A DNA stretch of 64,000 nucleotides from contig JACONQ010000004.1 in assembly GCA_014281115.1 (NCBI GenBank), positions 3,906,001-3,970,000 on the forward strand. Reading direction: 5' to 3'. The notes under the pieces are model-generated. The model made no database searches. It saw only the letters and a list, made by a program, of their open reading frames with translations, and was not told where the DNA came from. Below are positions 19,908 to 31,494 of the stretch, one piece after another; the stretch's first letter is position 1, and the number at the start of each line of letters is the position of its first letter. The stretch is from Laburnicola sp. R22_1. Its lineage: Eukaryota; Ascomycota; Dothideomycetes; Pleosporales; Didymosphaeriaceae. A program made the translations under genes and the position numbers.

Positions 19908-22340
19908 GGCGTGGGGGGACGGGGCGTGGTGCGGGGGTCTGAGTGTGTGGGATGGTGGGTGTACGAGGGTGTGTGGGGCGTGTTTGGGGCGTGTTTGGGG
20001 GTTCTATCTGTGTTTCTGAGTGTTGTGTTAGAATGGGGTTGGTGTATGGGCGTCTTTGGGGGATAGGTTCATTGGAGGTTAGAGTGTGAGAGCGTGTGTC
20101 TATCTTTGGCTTTGAGCTGTTTTACGATGCTGGCTGGCGTTGTTTTTGGGTAACGATTGGGTATCGTTAGCATCTTTGTGTAGTTTTTTTTCTTGCTTTT
20201 TTGTAGTGGGTGCATTGTATGGGTACAAGTGATGTGGTCTATTCATGGATAGGCGTTCTGGTCCCGTGTGCTACGGGTGCCCAGGTGCTACATGGTACTG
20301 TGTAATAAGTTAGTCATTGCGTGTGCTTTATGTAGCATGCATGGGGCTGACACGCATGCGGGACGAGTTGAAAAAAAAATATGCTGGTTTGATACGCTCT
20401 TATCTGGCAATTACATTCTGGGAGCTGGTATTCGTGCTGTGTGTCATTTCGTCTTAGGGTTTTCCTTTACTTACCGATGGCTTTTTCTCTTACCTAATAT
20501 AGTATTTACTGAATCTGTTGTAGATGGATTGTGTAGGATGGGCAACGTACTACAAGTCTCTCACCAGATTCTCCGCCTAAGAAACGAGCTTGAATTCCCT
20601 CGATTTAAGGAAAAGGTGGAAGTGGAAAGTTTACACATGCATCGAGAAGGTACTCACGTAGCTGGCAAATCCTTTTTAACTATAGGGTTTGCCACCCCTC
20701 CTCCGTACTTATGGTACTGATCGTGAGCGTACACGTAGGCATATTATTTATTTAACGTTGGGATTGTCGCGTTTCCTGTCGTTACTCAGTTTATTCTTGA
20801 CGGGTGGGCAGAGGGGATTCGTGAGGGGTTGGTGAGGCGTTTAGAAGGTACGTGCTAAAGGTTGTTTATGAGATTGAATGAGGGATCGGGAAGACGCGTG
20901 CGCTCGGTTTTCTTTTTTTTTTTTTCTTTTTTCTTTTTGGAAATTTGGAGAGGGTTGAACACTACCATGAATGAATCGGTCTTGTTTATTGTCTTTTTCG
21001 AGTATTCCTGATCATGTAGACGTTAGGTTATATAGAGAATGGAACACCAGATCTTGTATTCGTGCACGGGGGTGGAAGCAAGCGTTACAACCAACGTGTT
21101 TTTGTCGGTGGAGGGGCCGAAATTTTTTATAAGCCAAAGGTAAGGGAATGTCTGCCAACTAGGTCGCTGTTGTGAGCGGCGGACTATATTTCGATAAAGT
21201 ATTGCTGGAGGGATGTTCGGTGCTAGGTTGTGAGGTTTTCTCAGAGCGAGTTGGGACAGGCTGGTAGGAGGATCAAATGAGATGAATTGAATATGTGTGT
21301 TTTTTCCTTTGGCTATTTTGTGTTTTTTTCCTATGAATTGAATATTGCTTGCTTGTAGAAGAAGATTAATTCGGCTTTCCGATAGCGTTGGCATCCTTCT
21401 TGTTGAGAGTTAGCCTACGTTGGTCCTTGTGTGTTCTCACAGACAGATGAAGGTTTTGTCGTGTTTCCTGTGTCTTCAGCTCCTCGGTCGAGTACACGAC
21501 CTGCCTCGTATTTGGAACAATAGATGTTGGTAGAGTGTCCCTGAACGGTCGCCAAACCAGTCTCATTTCTTTACCTTGATTCACAGCGTTTTTTTAGCAC
21601 ACCTACAGCTTTCTCTCACAGCGTTATACCGTGTACGGAACGTGCGCGAAGTATTCTTCATAATAGATGTTGGTAGATGTTATGGCGTAACTTGTGCAGT
21701 AAATCCAGGGGAGTGCTATGGTCCCATGCTATTTTCTAGCTTGCTGCTTTGAGGGTTGGGGTGGTATTGCGTTTTGAGAAGTCACATAATGCGTTTGCAT
21801 TGTAGATCTTTGGGTCACTCATCTTTAGTAGGCATTTCCGGATGTATCCAACCATTTCGAAACCGTATCGTTTATTAAGAACGTACAACGATCTCACCGA
21901 TGTCTTCGATCTGTCTTCGTTCACGGATCTGTCAGTGAAACAGTCCAATGTTCTAACAATCCGACAAGAGACGGGTTTGAAGATATCGATGGCGGAGGCG
22001 AAAAGGAAGAGAAGCTTTGCATTGGAAGCTAAGTTTACATCAGCGATTTTGTCCACAGGTCAAGTCAAGCCACATGAGCACCCGTGAGCCGCCCTGGAGG
22101 ACATCAAGGTGGGCACTCGTGAGGAAGGTGCAAATGGTCGCACCTGCCCTCTGCGTTTGCCGTCACGGAACACAACTCGAGGCCTTTATCTTTTCCCTCC
22201 CGCTTCTCACAAGCTCTCTCTTTCTCTCACCGACTTCATACCAACCCTCTTCAACCCTCTTTCCTGCACTTCATACAAACTCGTCTTTGCGTGTTGCTGG
22301 CAAGTCTGCCCAACGCTTCCACACCGGCCGCATAGGCAAG
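19908..22340. other. Gene-poor intergenic region with short dispersed repeats
   Basis: This is 2.4 kb without a supportable gene. It contains GT-rich 3' sequence, T-homopolymers near 20908-20935, and two short segments (21083-21125 and 21616-21657) that recur at 52.4 kb and 45.3 kb. A 150-codon frame at 20268-20720 has no domain or coding character. The last 130 bp upstream of 22341 are pyrimidine-rich (CTCTCTCTTTCTCTC) and look like a promoter. Confidence 0.45.
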
Positions 22341-23485
22341 ATGAAGCTCTTTCTGACGGTGCTTACGCTCATCGCGGCCGTCGTCGCCCAGCTCCCAGGT
22401 GACTCGGCCGAGGATGAGCTCCAAGTCCGTCAGGTGGAGGCTCCCGCAGTAGAGCGCGACATCCAGGCCAGCCAAGAGAGTGCGCCGGTTCAGTCTGCCG
22501 CTTGTTCTCCGGAATGTCAAACGGGATTTACCTTGTTCGAGAATTGCAAGCGGGAAGAGGTCGAAATCTGATCAGCTACGAGGAGCCCCAAACGTCAACT
22601 GACCCCAGTAGTGCAGCAATTGCTACTTCTGCCAAAGCGCGGACATGGCATGTCCTGCAGATTGTCTACCCCTTGGCACTGAATCGTTTGGTTGCAAGAA
22701 GACACGGGTAAGAATGAGATCAGCTACGCACGAGTCCGGACAAACCAACTGACGACAACAGTGCCGCAACTGCTTTTTCTGCAATGCAAAGGCTCGCGAC
22801 AACGAGGCGCAAATTAATGCTCCTGCCGTTGTAGATGATGATGATGATGCTCAGACTAGCGAGGAGAGCTTAGTATGTCCTACGATGTGTAGAAACGGCC
22901 AGAGGCCCAGGGCTTGCAATTGGGCACGGGTAAGAACGATCAGCTGCGGCGAGTTCCAACAATCAACAATGAACTGACCATCATAGTGCCGCAGGTGCAA
23001 ATATTGCAAATCGAACGCTCGCGACATCGAGGCGCAAATCGAGGCTCCTGCCATTGCACATGACGCTCAGGCCAGCGAAGAGAGCGCAGTATGTCCTCGA
23101 TGGTGTGGAGACGGCATGAGACCCGGGATTTGCGTATTGCCACGGGTGAGAACGATCCGCTGCGCACGAGTTCCAACAATTAACTGATCATTATAGTGCC
23201 GCCAGTGCAAAAGCTGCCCGGGCAACTTGGACGCTCGTGACGACGCCGCCGCGCAAGCGGAGGCTCCCGCTGTAGAGGGCGACATTCAGACAAGCCATGA
23301 TGATGCGGCAGCCGAGATTAACTGGCCCAAAAGATGCCCCTGGGGATGCCCCGGTGGCCCTCCGTGGTTCATCCGATATAACTGCTGGTCCTCACGTGTA
23401 AGAGTTCTAGCCCTGGAGTCAGCTACTTGAAGCCTAAGAAACCAACTGACCCTCCTAGTGTCGATCTTGTCCGCTCTGCAATTGA
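22341..23485 (+). CDS. Secreted modular cysteine-rich protein (unknown family)
   Basis: There are six exons: 22341-22559, 22612-22707, 22762-22929, 22987-23145, 23197-23397 and 23459-23485 (289 aa), all introns phase 0 and 50-61 bp. The start MKLFLTVLTLIAAVVA is a signal peptide. There are 30 cysteines, arranged as five six-cysteine modules. Each module is split by an intron: C-x2-3-C-xn-C at the end of one exon, then C-x2-C-x2-C at the start of the next (CSNCYFC, CRNCFFC, CRRCKYC, CRQCKSC, CRSCPLC). Between modules lie acidic linkers related to ARDxEAQxEAPA and QASEES. Introns 2-5 also resemble one another (donor GTAAGAACGATC-like, GAGTTCCAACAA, CAACTGAC branch), so exon-intron units were duplicated. 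I do not recognise the family. Size, secretion and cysteines are effector-like, but metal binding is equally possible for CxxCxxC. The intron 1 donor (GTCGAA) is weak. Confidence 0.7.
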
Positions 23486-24248
23486 CTTCAGGCTAGCGAC
23501 GATACTGCGCAAGAGCAGACTCCAGCCTGATACGCCGAGATTTTGCATCGGCTTCGATTTGTTCAGGGCGATTCCGGGATCGTAGGGACTGACTGGTCTT
23601 CGGGTTCTGTTCTTTAGGGAGACTTGCAATGAGAGAGTGGAGAACCTGTTACATGGCTCATAGTTGGAATCGGGCCCAGCAATACTCACGGGATCGTGGT
23701 ATATAGGAGGTATAGTCCAAGCTCTTTACATCCTGATTGTGTCTGTGTGGTGCTGCTTTAACGTCGACGTGGATTATGTATCCTAGCGAAGGTACCGTGA
23801 ACCGTACGAGAATTCCTCGCACATGCTACCATCCACGCATATGATCCTTTTCACTCAACCAGCCTACCCGTCATTCACTCTCACCTGTACCAACCCGCGT
23901 CCCCACGGTTCTCTTCCCCCTGTCCGTCATTGTTCTTTCCATCCGGGCGTACACACATACAGGGTTTGATCCAAGGCTTGGTATGCTCGTAGGTGTGGTA
24001 AGAAGGGGAAATGGAAGAAGATAGGAAAGGAGAGAGAAGGGGGGATTTAAGAAGACTGAAATCGGAGCGAGATGACCATTCAAAGGCAAGCGAAGACGTC
24101 GCGCACACGGGACAAGACCAACTGTACGTATAGGCGATATTCAAGTATATTTTAGGCCCGATGACCTTGTTCCTGTTCCCCAGCTCCGGATGTCGTGGCT
24201 ATGTCTTACCTATAGTACATTTATGTATATTCCCAGTTACACCTACTC
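23486..24248. other. Intergenic; remnant of a further cysteine module at its left end
   Basis: The first 45 bp after the stop (23486-23530) still read LQASDDTAQEQTPA, resembling the module linker LDARDDAAAQAEAPA, so the stop lies in a decayed repeat. The remainder shows nothing recognisable. Confidence 0.5.
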
Positions 24249-25077
24249 TTACATGCCCCTCGCTTGTAGAAATTGAGTAATCTCTTGAACATGGTGGCCC
24301 TGTCCGATGGTCAGTATCTGCAGTTCCCCTTTCGCCATGCTCACAGCCTACCTTTACAACGACGTGCTGCGTCAAGCTGTTAATCTTGACATGGTCAGTC
24401 TGCTTGTTCAAAAGCACCCTCAGTTCATCCCTGAGCGCAGACACGTCTCCAGATATCTTCCGTATCGTTGTCGTATGCAGGTTTCCGCCTCGCTTGTAGT
24501 CTGTGTAGATGGGCAGGTTGTTAGACGCTGACCGGCCGACGTGGTAATTTGGCGGAGGGAGCTCGAGCGTAGCGTTTGCCTTGGACGGTTTCTTTGCGTT
24601 GGAAGGCGCTTTGAAGGGCCGGGGTTTCACGTTCTTGAGGTCGGTTGCGCCAGGTAATGCGTTTCTCAGGGTAGGCTGGACGTCGTCTGCAGCCCGAGTC
24701 CTGCGTGGCTTCGGGGCATTGGATCGCTTCGAGGGCAGTGGAGGCTTCGGCGCGGGGGCTTGCGGGTTGTCGGCCTCGGTGGCCGCTTCTGCTGCAGCGA
24801 GGTCGGCGGCGCGGGAGGCAGCTTGGGGAGGTGAGGGAGCTTTAGGGGGGGCCTTTTTCGGCGCGACATGGATGGACAGCTTCTCGGCCGGTGTAGAGGG
24901 CGGATCAGGTGGTTCTAGGGAGCTTGGTCAGCCTTGTATTTGCTTCACAGCGTGTTGCGACGTACGTTCGGCGCGCAGTCTTGCTGCCGTCGAGAGGCGG
25001 AAGAGCTGGGCGCATGCTGCTCGCTGGGGCGCCGCCAATGGCCGCAGCAACGGCAGGAGAGGCTGTATTCGCGGCAT
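24249..25077 (-). CDS. IMG2: Mitochondrial large-subunit ribosomal protein mL49 (Img2 family)
   Basis: There are three exons: 24966-25077, 24352-24914 and 24249-24299 (241 aa). The N-terminus MPRIQPLLPLLRPLAAPQRA then FRLSTAARLRA is Arg/Leu/Ala-rich without acids, a mitochondrial targeting sequence. A Pro/Ala/Lys-rich linker follows, then the mL49 domain: YHVGRSASNNLPIYTDYKRG, LHTTTIRKISGDVSALRDEL, INSLTQHVVVKG and the short last exon GHHVQEITQFLQARGM. Img2/mL49 is a component of the mitochondrial ribosome large subunit. The 17-codon terminal exon completes the conserved helix and is supported by an in-frame 52 bp intron. The gene is divergent from eIF3e, pairing a mitochondrial and a cytosolic translation gene. 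Confidence 0.9.
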
Positions 25078-25373
25078 GGCGATGCCGCAGATGTGGAATA
25101 GAATACAGAGAACACGGCAGCGAAGGGGATGGCGCGCTGGCTGGGCCGATACAGGCTGCTGCGAGGTCTGCGGCGGTCCGCCGTCAACACCAGAAGTTTA
25201 GCGTGGCAGGGGTGGCGGCCGCGCACAGTCTTTTTTTCCGCACACGGGCGACCCCACCACGACGTTGAATTTCCGCCGGCCACACCACCACAACCCTCCC
25301 ACCGTCCACCGCCTACCTCGACGCGCCCCTCCGCACCACGTCCCCGCCACATACAGCGAGGATCCAGCCCAGC
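25078..25373. promoter_or_regulatory. Divergent mL49/eIF3e promoter
   Basis: This 296 bp interval between divergent start codons is GC- and C-rich. The transcript of eIF3e probably begins in the CCACCACAACC-rich part (25270-25350). Confidence 0.5.
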
Positions 25374-26784
25374 ATGGCGTCCGCAGCGCCCGACGGCGAG
25401 TCCATCGCCGAAAAGTACAGCCTCTTGGCGAAGATGATGCCGCACTTCGACCGCCACCTGCTCTACCCGCTGGTCAACTTCCCGCCGCCCGCCGAGGACG
25501 AGGACCAGTCCATCGAGCAGCAGAAGGTGCTCTTTGAGCTGCTCAAGCCGACCCACATGACGGGCTACGTCGGCACACTCGCCCGCGACATCAACAACCT
25601 CGACGACATCCCCGACGAGTACGTGCAGAAGCAGGAGCAGGAGAAGAAGCGCCTGGAGCAGCTCGAGGAGGCCACCAGCAAGCTTCTGGAGCTGATGAGC
25701 GACGAGGCCGTCCTGGGCAACCTGCGGAGCGACAAGCAGCAGAACTTGGCCTTTTTGGAGAAGGAGCACGCCGTTACGGTGCAGATGGTGGAGCAGCTGT
25801 ACGAGTTTGCACAGTTCAAGTACGGCTGCGGCATGTACGGAGATGCCGCCGACCTGCTGACGCGGTACCGTATCTTGGTATGCCAGATGTGAATATGTTG
25901 GTTGGAGTGGGGGCTAATATCTACAGACCACCGACAGCGACAAAGAACGCGAGGCTACCTGGGGCAAGCTCGCCTGCGAAATCCTCTCCACCGAGTGGGA
26001 GTCGGCCATGGCCGAAATCGAGAAGATGAAGGAGCTCATCGACGGCCGCCTCATCACCAACCCGCTCGCCCAGCTGCAGCAGCGCACCTGGCTCATCCAC
26101 TGGTCCCTCTTCCCGCTTTTCAACGACGATCAAGCCCGAGAAAAGATCACCGAGACGCTGTTCCAACCCGCCTACATCAACACCATTCAGACAAACTGCC
26201 CCTGGATCCTGAGATATCTCGCTACCTCGGTAATCACTGCGCGGAATGCCGGCCGCAACCAGGGCGCGTACCAGAAGCAGCTGAAGGACCTCATTCGGAT
26301 AGTGAGGCAGGAGGGCTACGAGTACAGCGACCCGGTGACGGACTTTATCAAAGCGCTGTACATTGATTTCGACTTCGAGGAGGCACAGAAGAAGCTCAGC
26401 GAGTCGGAACAGATCCTGGAGAACGACTTCTTCCTGCTCCAGTCTGCCGGGCCCTTTGTAGATGCCGCGAGACATCTCATTTCCGAGAGCTACTGCAAGA
26501 TCCACCAACGGATCGATATCCGGTAGGTCGATCCATTCCACGTTTCCACTACTTTTCTAATTCGGAGCAGAGATCTTTCGACCCGTCTCGGCCTCTCGCA
26601 AGACGAGGGCGAGAAGTGGATCGTCAACCTCATCCGAGACACACGCGTAGACGCAAAAATCGACTACCAAGCCGGCACCGTCCTCATGAACCACCCGCCC
26701 CAGTCCGTCTACCAGCAGGTCATCGAGCGGACAAAGGGCGGCTTCTTCAGGACGCAGGTCCTGAGCGCGGCAGTGGCGAAATGA
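25374..26784 (+). CDS. INT6: Translation initiation factor 3 subunit e (eIF3e/INT6)
   Basis: There are three exons: 25374-25877, 25927-26522 and 26571-26784 (437 aa, usual for fungal eIF3e). eIF3e belongs to the PCI/MPN octamer core of eIF3, which binds the 40S subunit in the cytosol. The N-terminal domain reads [16 protein letters not shown], a helical repeat region follows ([40 protein letters not shown]), then [14 protein letters not shown], and the C-terminal PCI/winged-helix part includes [40 protein letters not shown] and [12 protein letters not shown]. The ATG is preceded by CAGC and is the first in frame. The introns are 49 and 48 bp. Confidence 0.94.
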
Positions 26785-28342
26785 GTTCTTGTGGTAGATA
26801 AAAGCTTTGAGAGCGCAACAGCTACGATTACGAGCAAGGGGCCGGCTTGTGGGGATGCAGCTGCGGAAACGCAGAGGGTGGGCAAAAATTCATGGCACAG
26901 GAGGAGAGAGTGCGAGCAGAGGTCTCAGTTCAGGTATGCGTGCATGCATGGTTTCATCGGCGTATACGGGGCTGCTTGTCTGCACTATGCGGCGTGCTCG
27001 GCGAGGCTAAGGCCTGGGCAGCGTAGTGTTTTTGGAATGTCTGTGTATTTTTGGTCGTTGGAGACGCGAGATGTGATTGATGGGGTCGTATGTAGACTAG
27101 TAGGTAGCTATTAGTAGCTACTAAGACAAGGAGAGATTTGGATTGGATTGCCCGGGTGGATTGCACGTCACGTGGTTGTATCGTGTATCTATTCGTGGAT
27201 GGTTTTTGTGGCTTTTTTCGTCTATTTATGTATGCATGGAAATAAAAGGGGTTTCTTTTGGGTTTCGAGTAGGCGACGATGAAACGGTTTGGACTCGGTT
27301 GTTGCGTCGTCTTAGACTAGGGTTAAGGTTTGAGTTAGGCTTTGAGGCTGCGGAACTAGAAACGCTTGGGCTTTGTTCTTGGCTTGCTGCCTTGCAGGGA
27401 AACTTTTGTACAGTAGGTGTTGGGTTGGAATTCTCCGTGTGCCCTGTGTTGCCCTATGCCGTCCGCCGTGCCGAGCTAGGTAGGTAGGTAGGTTTTTTTT
27501 TTTTTTTTTTGTGAACAAAGCTGCATCCCGCAACTGTACTTTGGTAAAGGATTTAAACTAGCTATAGCCTATTTTTCTGTGTACCAGCTCTGTGCAAGAA
27601 AGATATATCTATCACATGAAGTAGGTAGGTAGGTAGGTAGGTAGGTAGGTGCCGAGTTTACGGTAGGGCTGTGGGGTTGGGGTGGTAGCTGGGGTTTCAG
27701 TATCCCATCCCATCCCATCACATTTTTCCAAACTCGTACGGTTCCTACTCATTGCGTTACGGGGCATGTGACGAGAGCAGAAAGAAGAAGACTGGGGGGG
27801 GGACATTACGAGAAGAGATAAGAAAAGAAAAAGAGGAGAAGGGTTGGGTAAGGAAGGAGTTCGTTCATGCAGGGCTTTTTTTTGGGGCGGTTTTGGGATT
27901 TGGGATTCGGGATTCGTGGTTGGGGTGCATTGCCGTGGTGTTCTTGGATTGGATGCATTTGGAGGTGGAGGTGGAGGTGGAAGGACGTGTATTGATGCCT
28001 GTCTATAGTTGCGGTTGTAGTTGTGGGAGCAAAGAGCGTGCGTGCGTGCAAGATAAAGTGAACGAAAGTGTTAAATTCCATCCTATGTAGGTGTGTCCAC
28101 AAGGCAAGGTAAGATAGTATGTTTTATATATGTGTGTGTGGCCCAAGCACTCTCCACATTTGTCTTTTTTTCGTTAGCTACCAGCAAAAGTAGAAGAAAA
28201 TCTAGGAATCCTACTACTATACCAAAAAAACTCCACTTCCGTGACCCACGCCACTACCCCTGCCTCCATCCATCTCATGCCCCCACAATCAAAATCAAAC
28301 AAAACTATCAAACTCGAACCCGGGAGGACACCAGTCATCCAT
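26785..28342. repeat. Convergent 3' intergenic region with GTAG microsatellites
   Basis: This is 1.56 kb between convergent genes. (GTAG)n occurs at 27478-27491 and 27621-27650, poly-T at 27494-27510, (GGAGGT)n at 27961-27980, and a GGGATTC/TTTGGGATT cluster near 27893-27915. No gene was seen. Confidence 0.6.
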
Positions 28343-30142
28343 TCACGCGTCGTCCGACGTCCCGTTGTTGGCCTTGATGTAGTTGGTCATCATCTCCGTG
28401 ATGGGCGCCTGGCCACCCCACTCCATGGAGTCGACCATGCGGTTGACCTCGCGCATGGTGATGAAGACTTTGCCCTGTTCGGGGTTGGTCTCGGTGGCTT
28501 CCTGGCGCTTGATCTTGCGTTCGGCGGCGGCGGAGGCCTGGGGCTCTTCAGGCTGGGCGGAGGCGGTAGCAGCGGGCTCTTCAGCACCAGCAGAGGCGGT
28601 AGCAGCGGGCTCTTCAGGCTGGGGCTCTTCAGGCTGGGGCTCTTCAGGCTGGGGCTGTTCAGGCTGGGCGGTAGCAGCAGGCTGTTCAGGCTGGGCGGGC
28701 TGGGGCTGACCGGCGCCGGGTTGAGCGACGCCCGTCTGCATGGTGAGGATGAACTCGCCGTCAGCCTGGGAGACGGGGAACGCGACGCGCATGTTGGCCG
28801 TGTCGAGGACGAGGTCGGCTTGCACGGGGGTGAAGGTGGGCTCTAGGAGGAGCTGGTTCTGGGCGGCGACGGGGTTGTTGTTTTGGACGGGGGTGCCTTG
28901 ACGCTTCGCGAGCGAGGCCCTGAAGGAATCGCGGCCGCGACGTTGGGGCGCGGCACCAGCACCTTGGAGCTGTCCGGCTGCGCCTCCGGGGTTGCCAAGC
29001 ACACTGCGTTGGGCGACGCCGAGGGCAACTTGGCCATTGGCGGCGATACCCGCAGCTTGCATCATTTCCTGGATGCGAATAGCGTTGACTGTGACAATGT
29101 CAGCTGGATGCCATTGGCAGTAATTCGCAGACACTTACTTGGCATCTGGATGACAGTGACCTGCTGGTTGAGGTCAGGCTGTACAGCAGCAAGGCTGGTG
29201 ATGACAGAGTAGCGGAAGTCGTCTATAGATGTTGGTTAGCATATTGTTCTCGGGGAGAGAATGTTGGCTAGACTCACTGATTGACTGCTCACCCTGCAGG
29301 TTCGCCACCATGCTGGAGTCGATACCCTTCTTGACGTTGACGTTGATGGTCATGGGCTGAGACGCCCTGACCGACATACGGAAACCATCCTGGAACTCGT
29401 TCTCCTGCAGGCCGGTTCCGGTGATGACGACCTGGGATGCACCGTCATCGCCAAAGGTCGATAGCGCAGTGTTAAACTCAGGGGTCTGACGTCCCAAGAG
29501 CATGTATTCGCCTACAGATGGTTAGAAATGTGCAAGTCGGAGGTGGGCAGGCTGCATTACCATCGATGCTCTGGCGCTTGACCATGCGTACCGTCATATC
29601 CGTGCTAGTCTATGTGAGCAGAGTGTTATGGGAGTGAGGATGTGCGACATACCCGTTGACGGTCCTGACCGACTCCTGGATCATCCAAGTCTGCCTGTCT
29701 GGCGAGAGCATGGCAACGTAGGTGTTGGCTTGGTCGACCTGAGCTGCCTGGAGCAATTGTTGCGACATGGCCATCGAGATGGTGCCACCGACAAGGTCCG
29801 TCGCACTGTCAGTGCTAATGACCATGGAGTTTTGCGACAAGGCCACGAACGGGTTGCCCGTGGAGCCCGTAACTTGGTTGGCGCCGATCGACGGCGTTTG
29901 TTGATTAACGATTAGTTGTTGCTGCGTCTGAGAGAATGTCTCCACTTTCGATCCATCTTGAAAAACAAAAGAATTGAGTGTCATCTGAGCCGGTTAGCAC
30001 GACGATGCGTTGTCGGAAAATTATGCTCGCCTACATCATCTTCAAGCCTAAGTACTTGGTTGAATTGTGCCTGCTGTTGTGCCAGCGCTGGCGAGCAGCT
30101 CAGCAGGAAGAAGAGAAGCGTAGCGACAGTACCAGACGTCAT
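28343..30142 (-). CDS. Secreted protein with Pro/Glu/Gln-rich C-terminal repeats, unknown function
   Basis: There are six exons: 30035-30142, 29653-29984, 29561-29604, 29278-29511, 29139-29222 and 28343-29088 (515 aa). Phases agree at every junction; the third exon uses the acceptor ending at 29605. The N-terminus MTSGTVATLLFFLLSCSPAL-AQQ is a clear signal peptide. Residues 25-300 look like a folded, Asn/Gln/Thr-rich domain (LNSFVFQDGSKVETF, QTWMIQESVRTVNG, LSTFGDDGASQVVITGTGLQ, DGFRMSVRASQPMTINVNVK). Dibasic KR sites (MVKRQS, LAKRQG, IKRQEA) are possible Kex2 cleavage points. The C-terminal quarter has PEEPQ and AATAS repeats, then VFITMREVNRMVDSM and a short tail. No transmembrane or GPI signal is visible at the end. 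I do not recognise the family; a secreted or wall-associated protein is the cautious reading. Confidence 0.75.
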
Positions 30143-31494
30143 GTTGAAATAAAATAAAAACCACCTGGGCTTGTAATAATTAAGAAGAAGAAAGTATACT
30201 GAAGGAACGACGAGCTACAAACTAGGTGGCTGAGCGGTAACCGTGATTTAGTGTGCGGGCGTCTTAAATATGAAGGCTACCTGTAGACCACCGGCGCAGG
30301 CTTTCTCCGAGTCAGGCATATGTGCGTTTGATACCTGAAAACTGTGCTTCGAAGCCTAGTCTTATCGTTAGCTTCCCGTGGCATGCGTGCCGGTAGCAGT
30401 CACGATGGCGATAGCTCGTCGGTTGCGATCAATCCGACTTGGCAGGGTATCCAATGTGCATGGTGACCGTTTCATCCGGATCTGGATGTTGGGGTAAACC
30501 ATATCGGGGGCTTAAAGCTTAGTTGGGGATGCATCCCGAGACGAGTTCGTTGTTGGTGAAACTCTCCACGCACATCGTAAGTGGTACATTGTCTCCACAT
30601 GAGGGGGTATCGGTCTCGATCTGTAAGACCCGACAATAGAGCATTGAGAAGCGGATGCCGGCAAGTCGTCCAATGTGGAGTAGTGCCCCGAGTTGTTATC
30701 GCACCGACTTGTGTCGTGCTGGATCGCCTGTACATGGTAGAATGAGGGACACGGGAGGTTTCCTGAGGTACCTTAGGTACCCTCAACACCACCGCTCGCC
30801 CTTCCGATCCACGATCCAAAGAAGAAAGCCTGCATCACTCAGTAGAGCAGGAGTAGAGTTTGTGAAATGGTAATGGCAAAACGCAACCGTCTGGGAAATG
30901 TTTCGAAGGATGGATCGCGCAAACGACGTCGGAAGTCCGTGCGCTCGCTACTTCGGCAGAGCTAGTGCACATCTCGAAACGCTACCCGCAAGGCAAGCTC
31001 TTGTTGATGGTTATGCCTTTGATACCAGGCATTCGGTTGCAGGCATCAAGACAAAGTTCGTGAGTTGGTGCGACAAGTAAGTGTAAGGAAGGAAATTGCG
31101 ATTGCCATAGCCATGTTGCAGCCCCAGGAAGCAATTATCTTTATACAACCACAGCTGAAACAGAGTATCTTTTTTACATAATTTGAGACGGAACTCTTCT
31201 TACACACCCTCCCATGCTAGTACATGCCCGCACATCTGCAGAGTAAGGTTTGTATACCTATTTTTACCTATCTGGTCAAGTAAGAGCTCTTCCATGTGGT
31301 CAGGGACTTGAGGGTAATGAAGTACAAGCACGAGGAGCAGACAACACAAGTCAAGAATCACATCCCACCCTAATCAAGTGACAAGGCTTTCAAATCGAAT
31401 TTCTCTAGTCTACGACATGTTGAGCGCCGTATCATGCCCACGTCGCATAACCACATAGACCAAATAGGGAAGTCCATCGACTCGATGGATCGTC
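30143..31494. other. Intergenic region
   Basis: This 1.35 kb lies upstream of the secreted protein gene and downstream of the dehydrogenase. Near 30765-30783 there is a paired AGGTACCT/AGGTACCC inverted repeat. No gene could be supported. Confidence 0.5.

Noticed and set aside
20268..20720. 150-codon plus-strand frame
   Set aside because: No domain, no codon-bias impression of coding, odd composition and location in a GT-rich 3' region. Likely chance.
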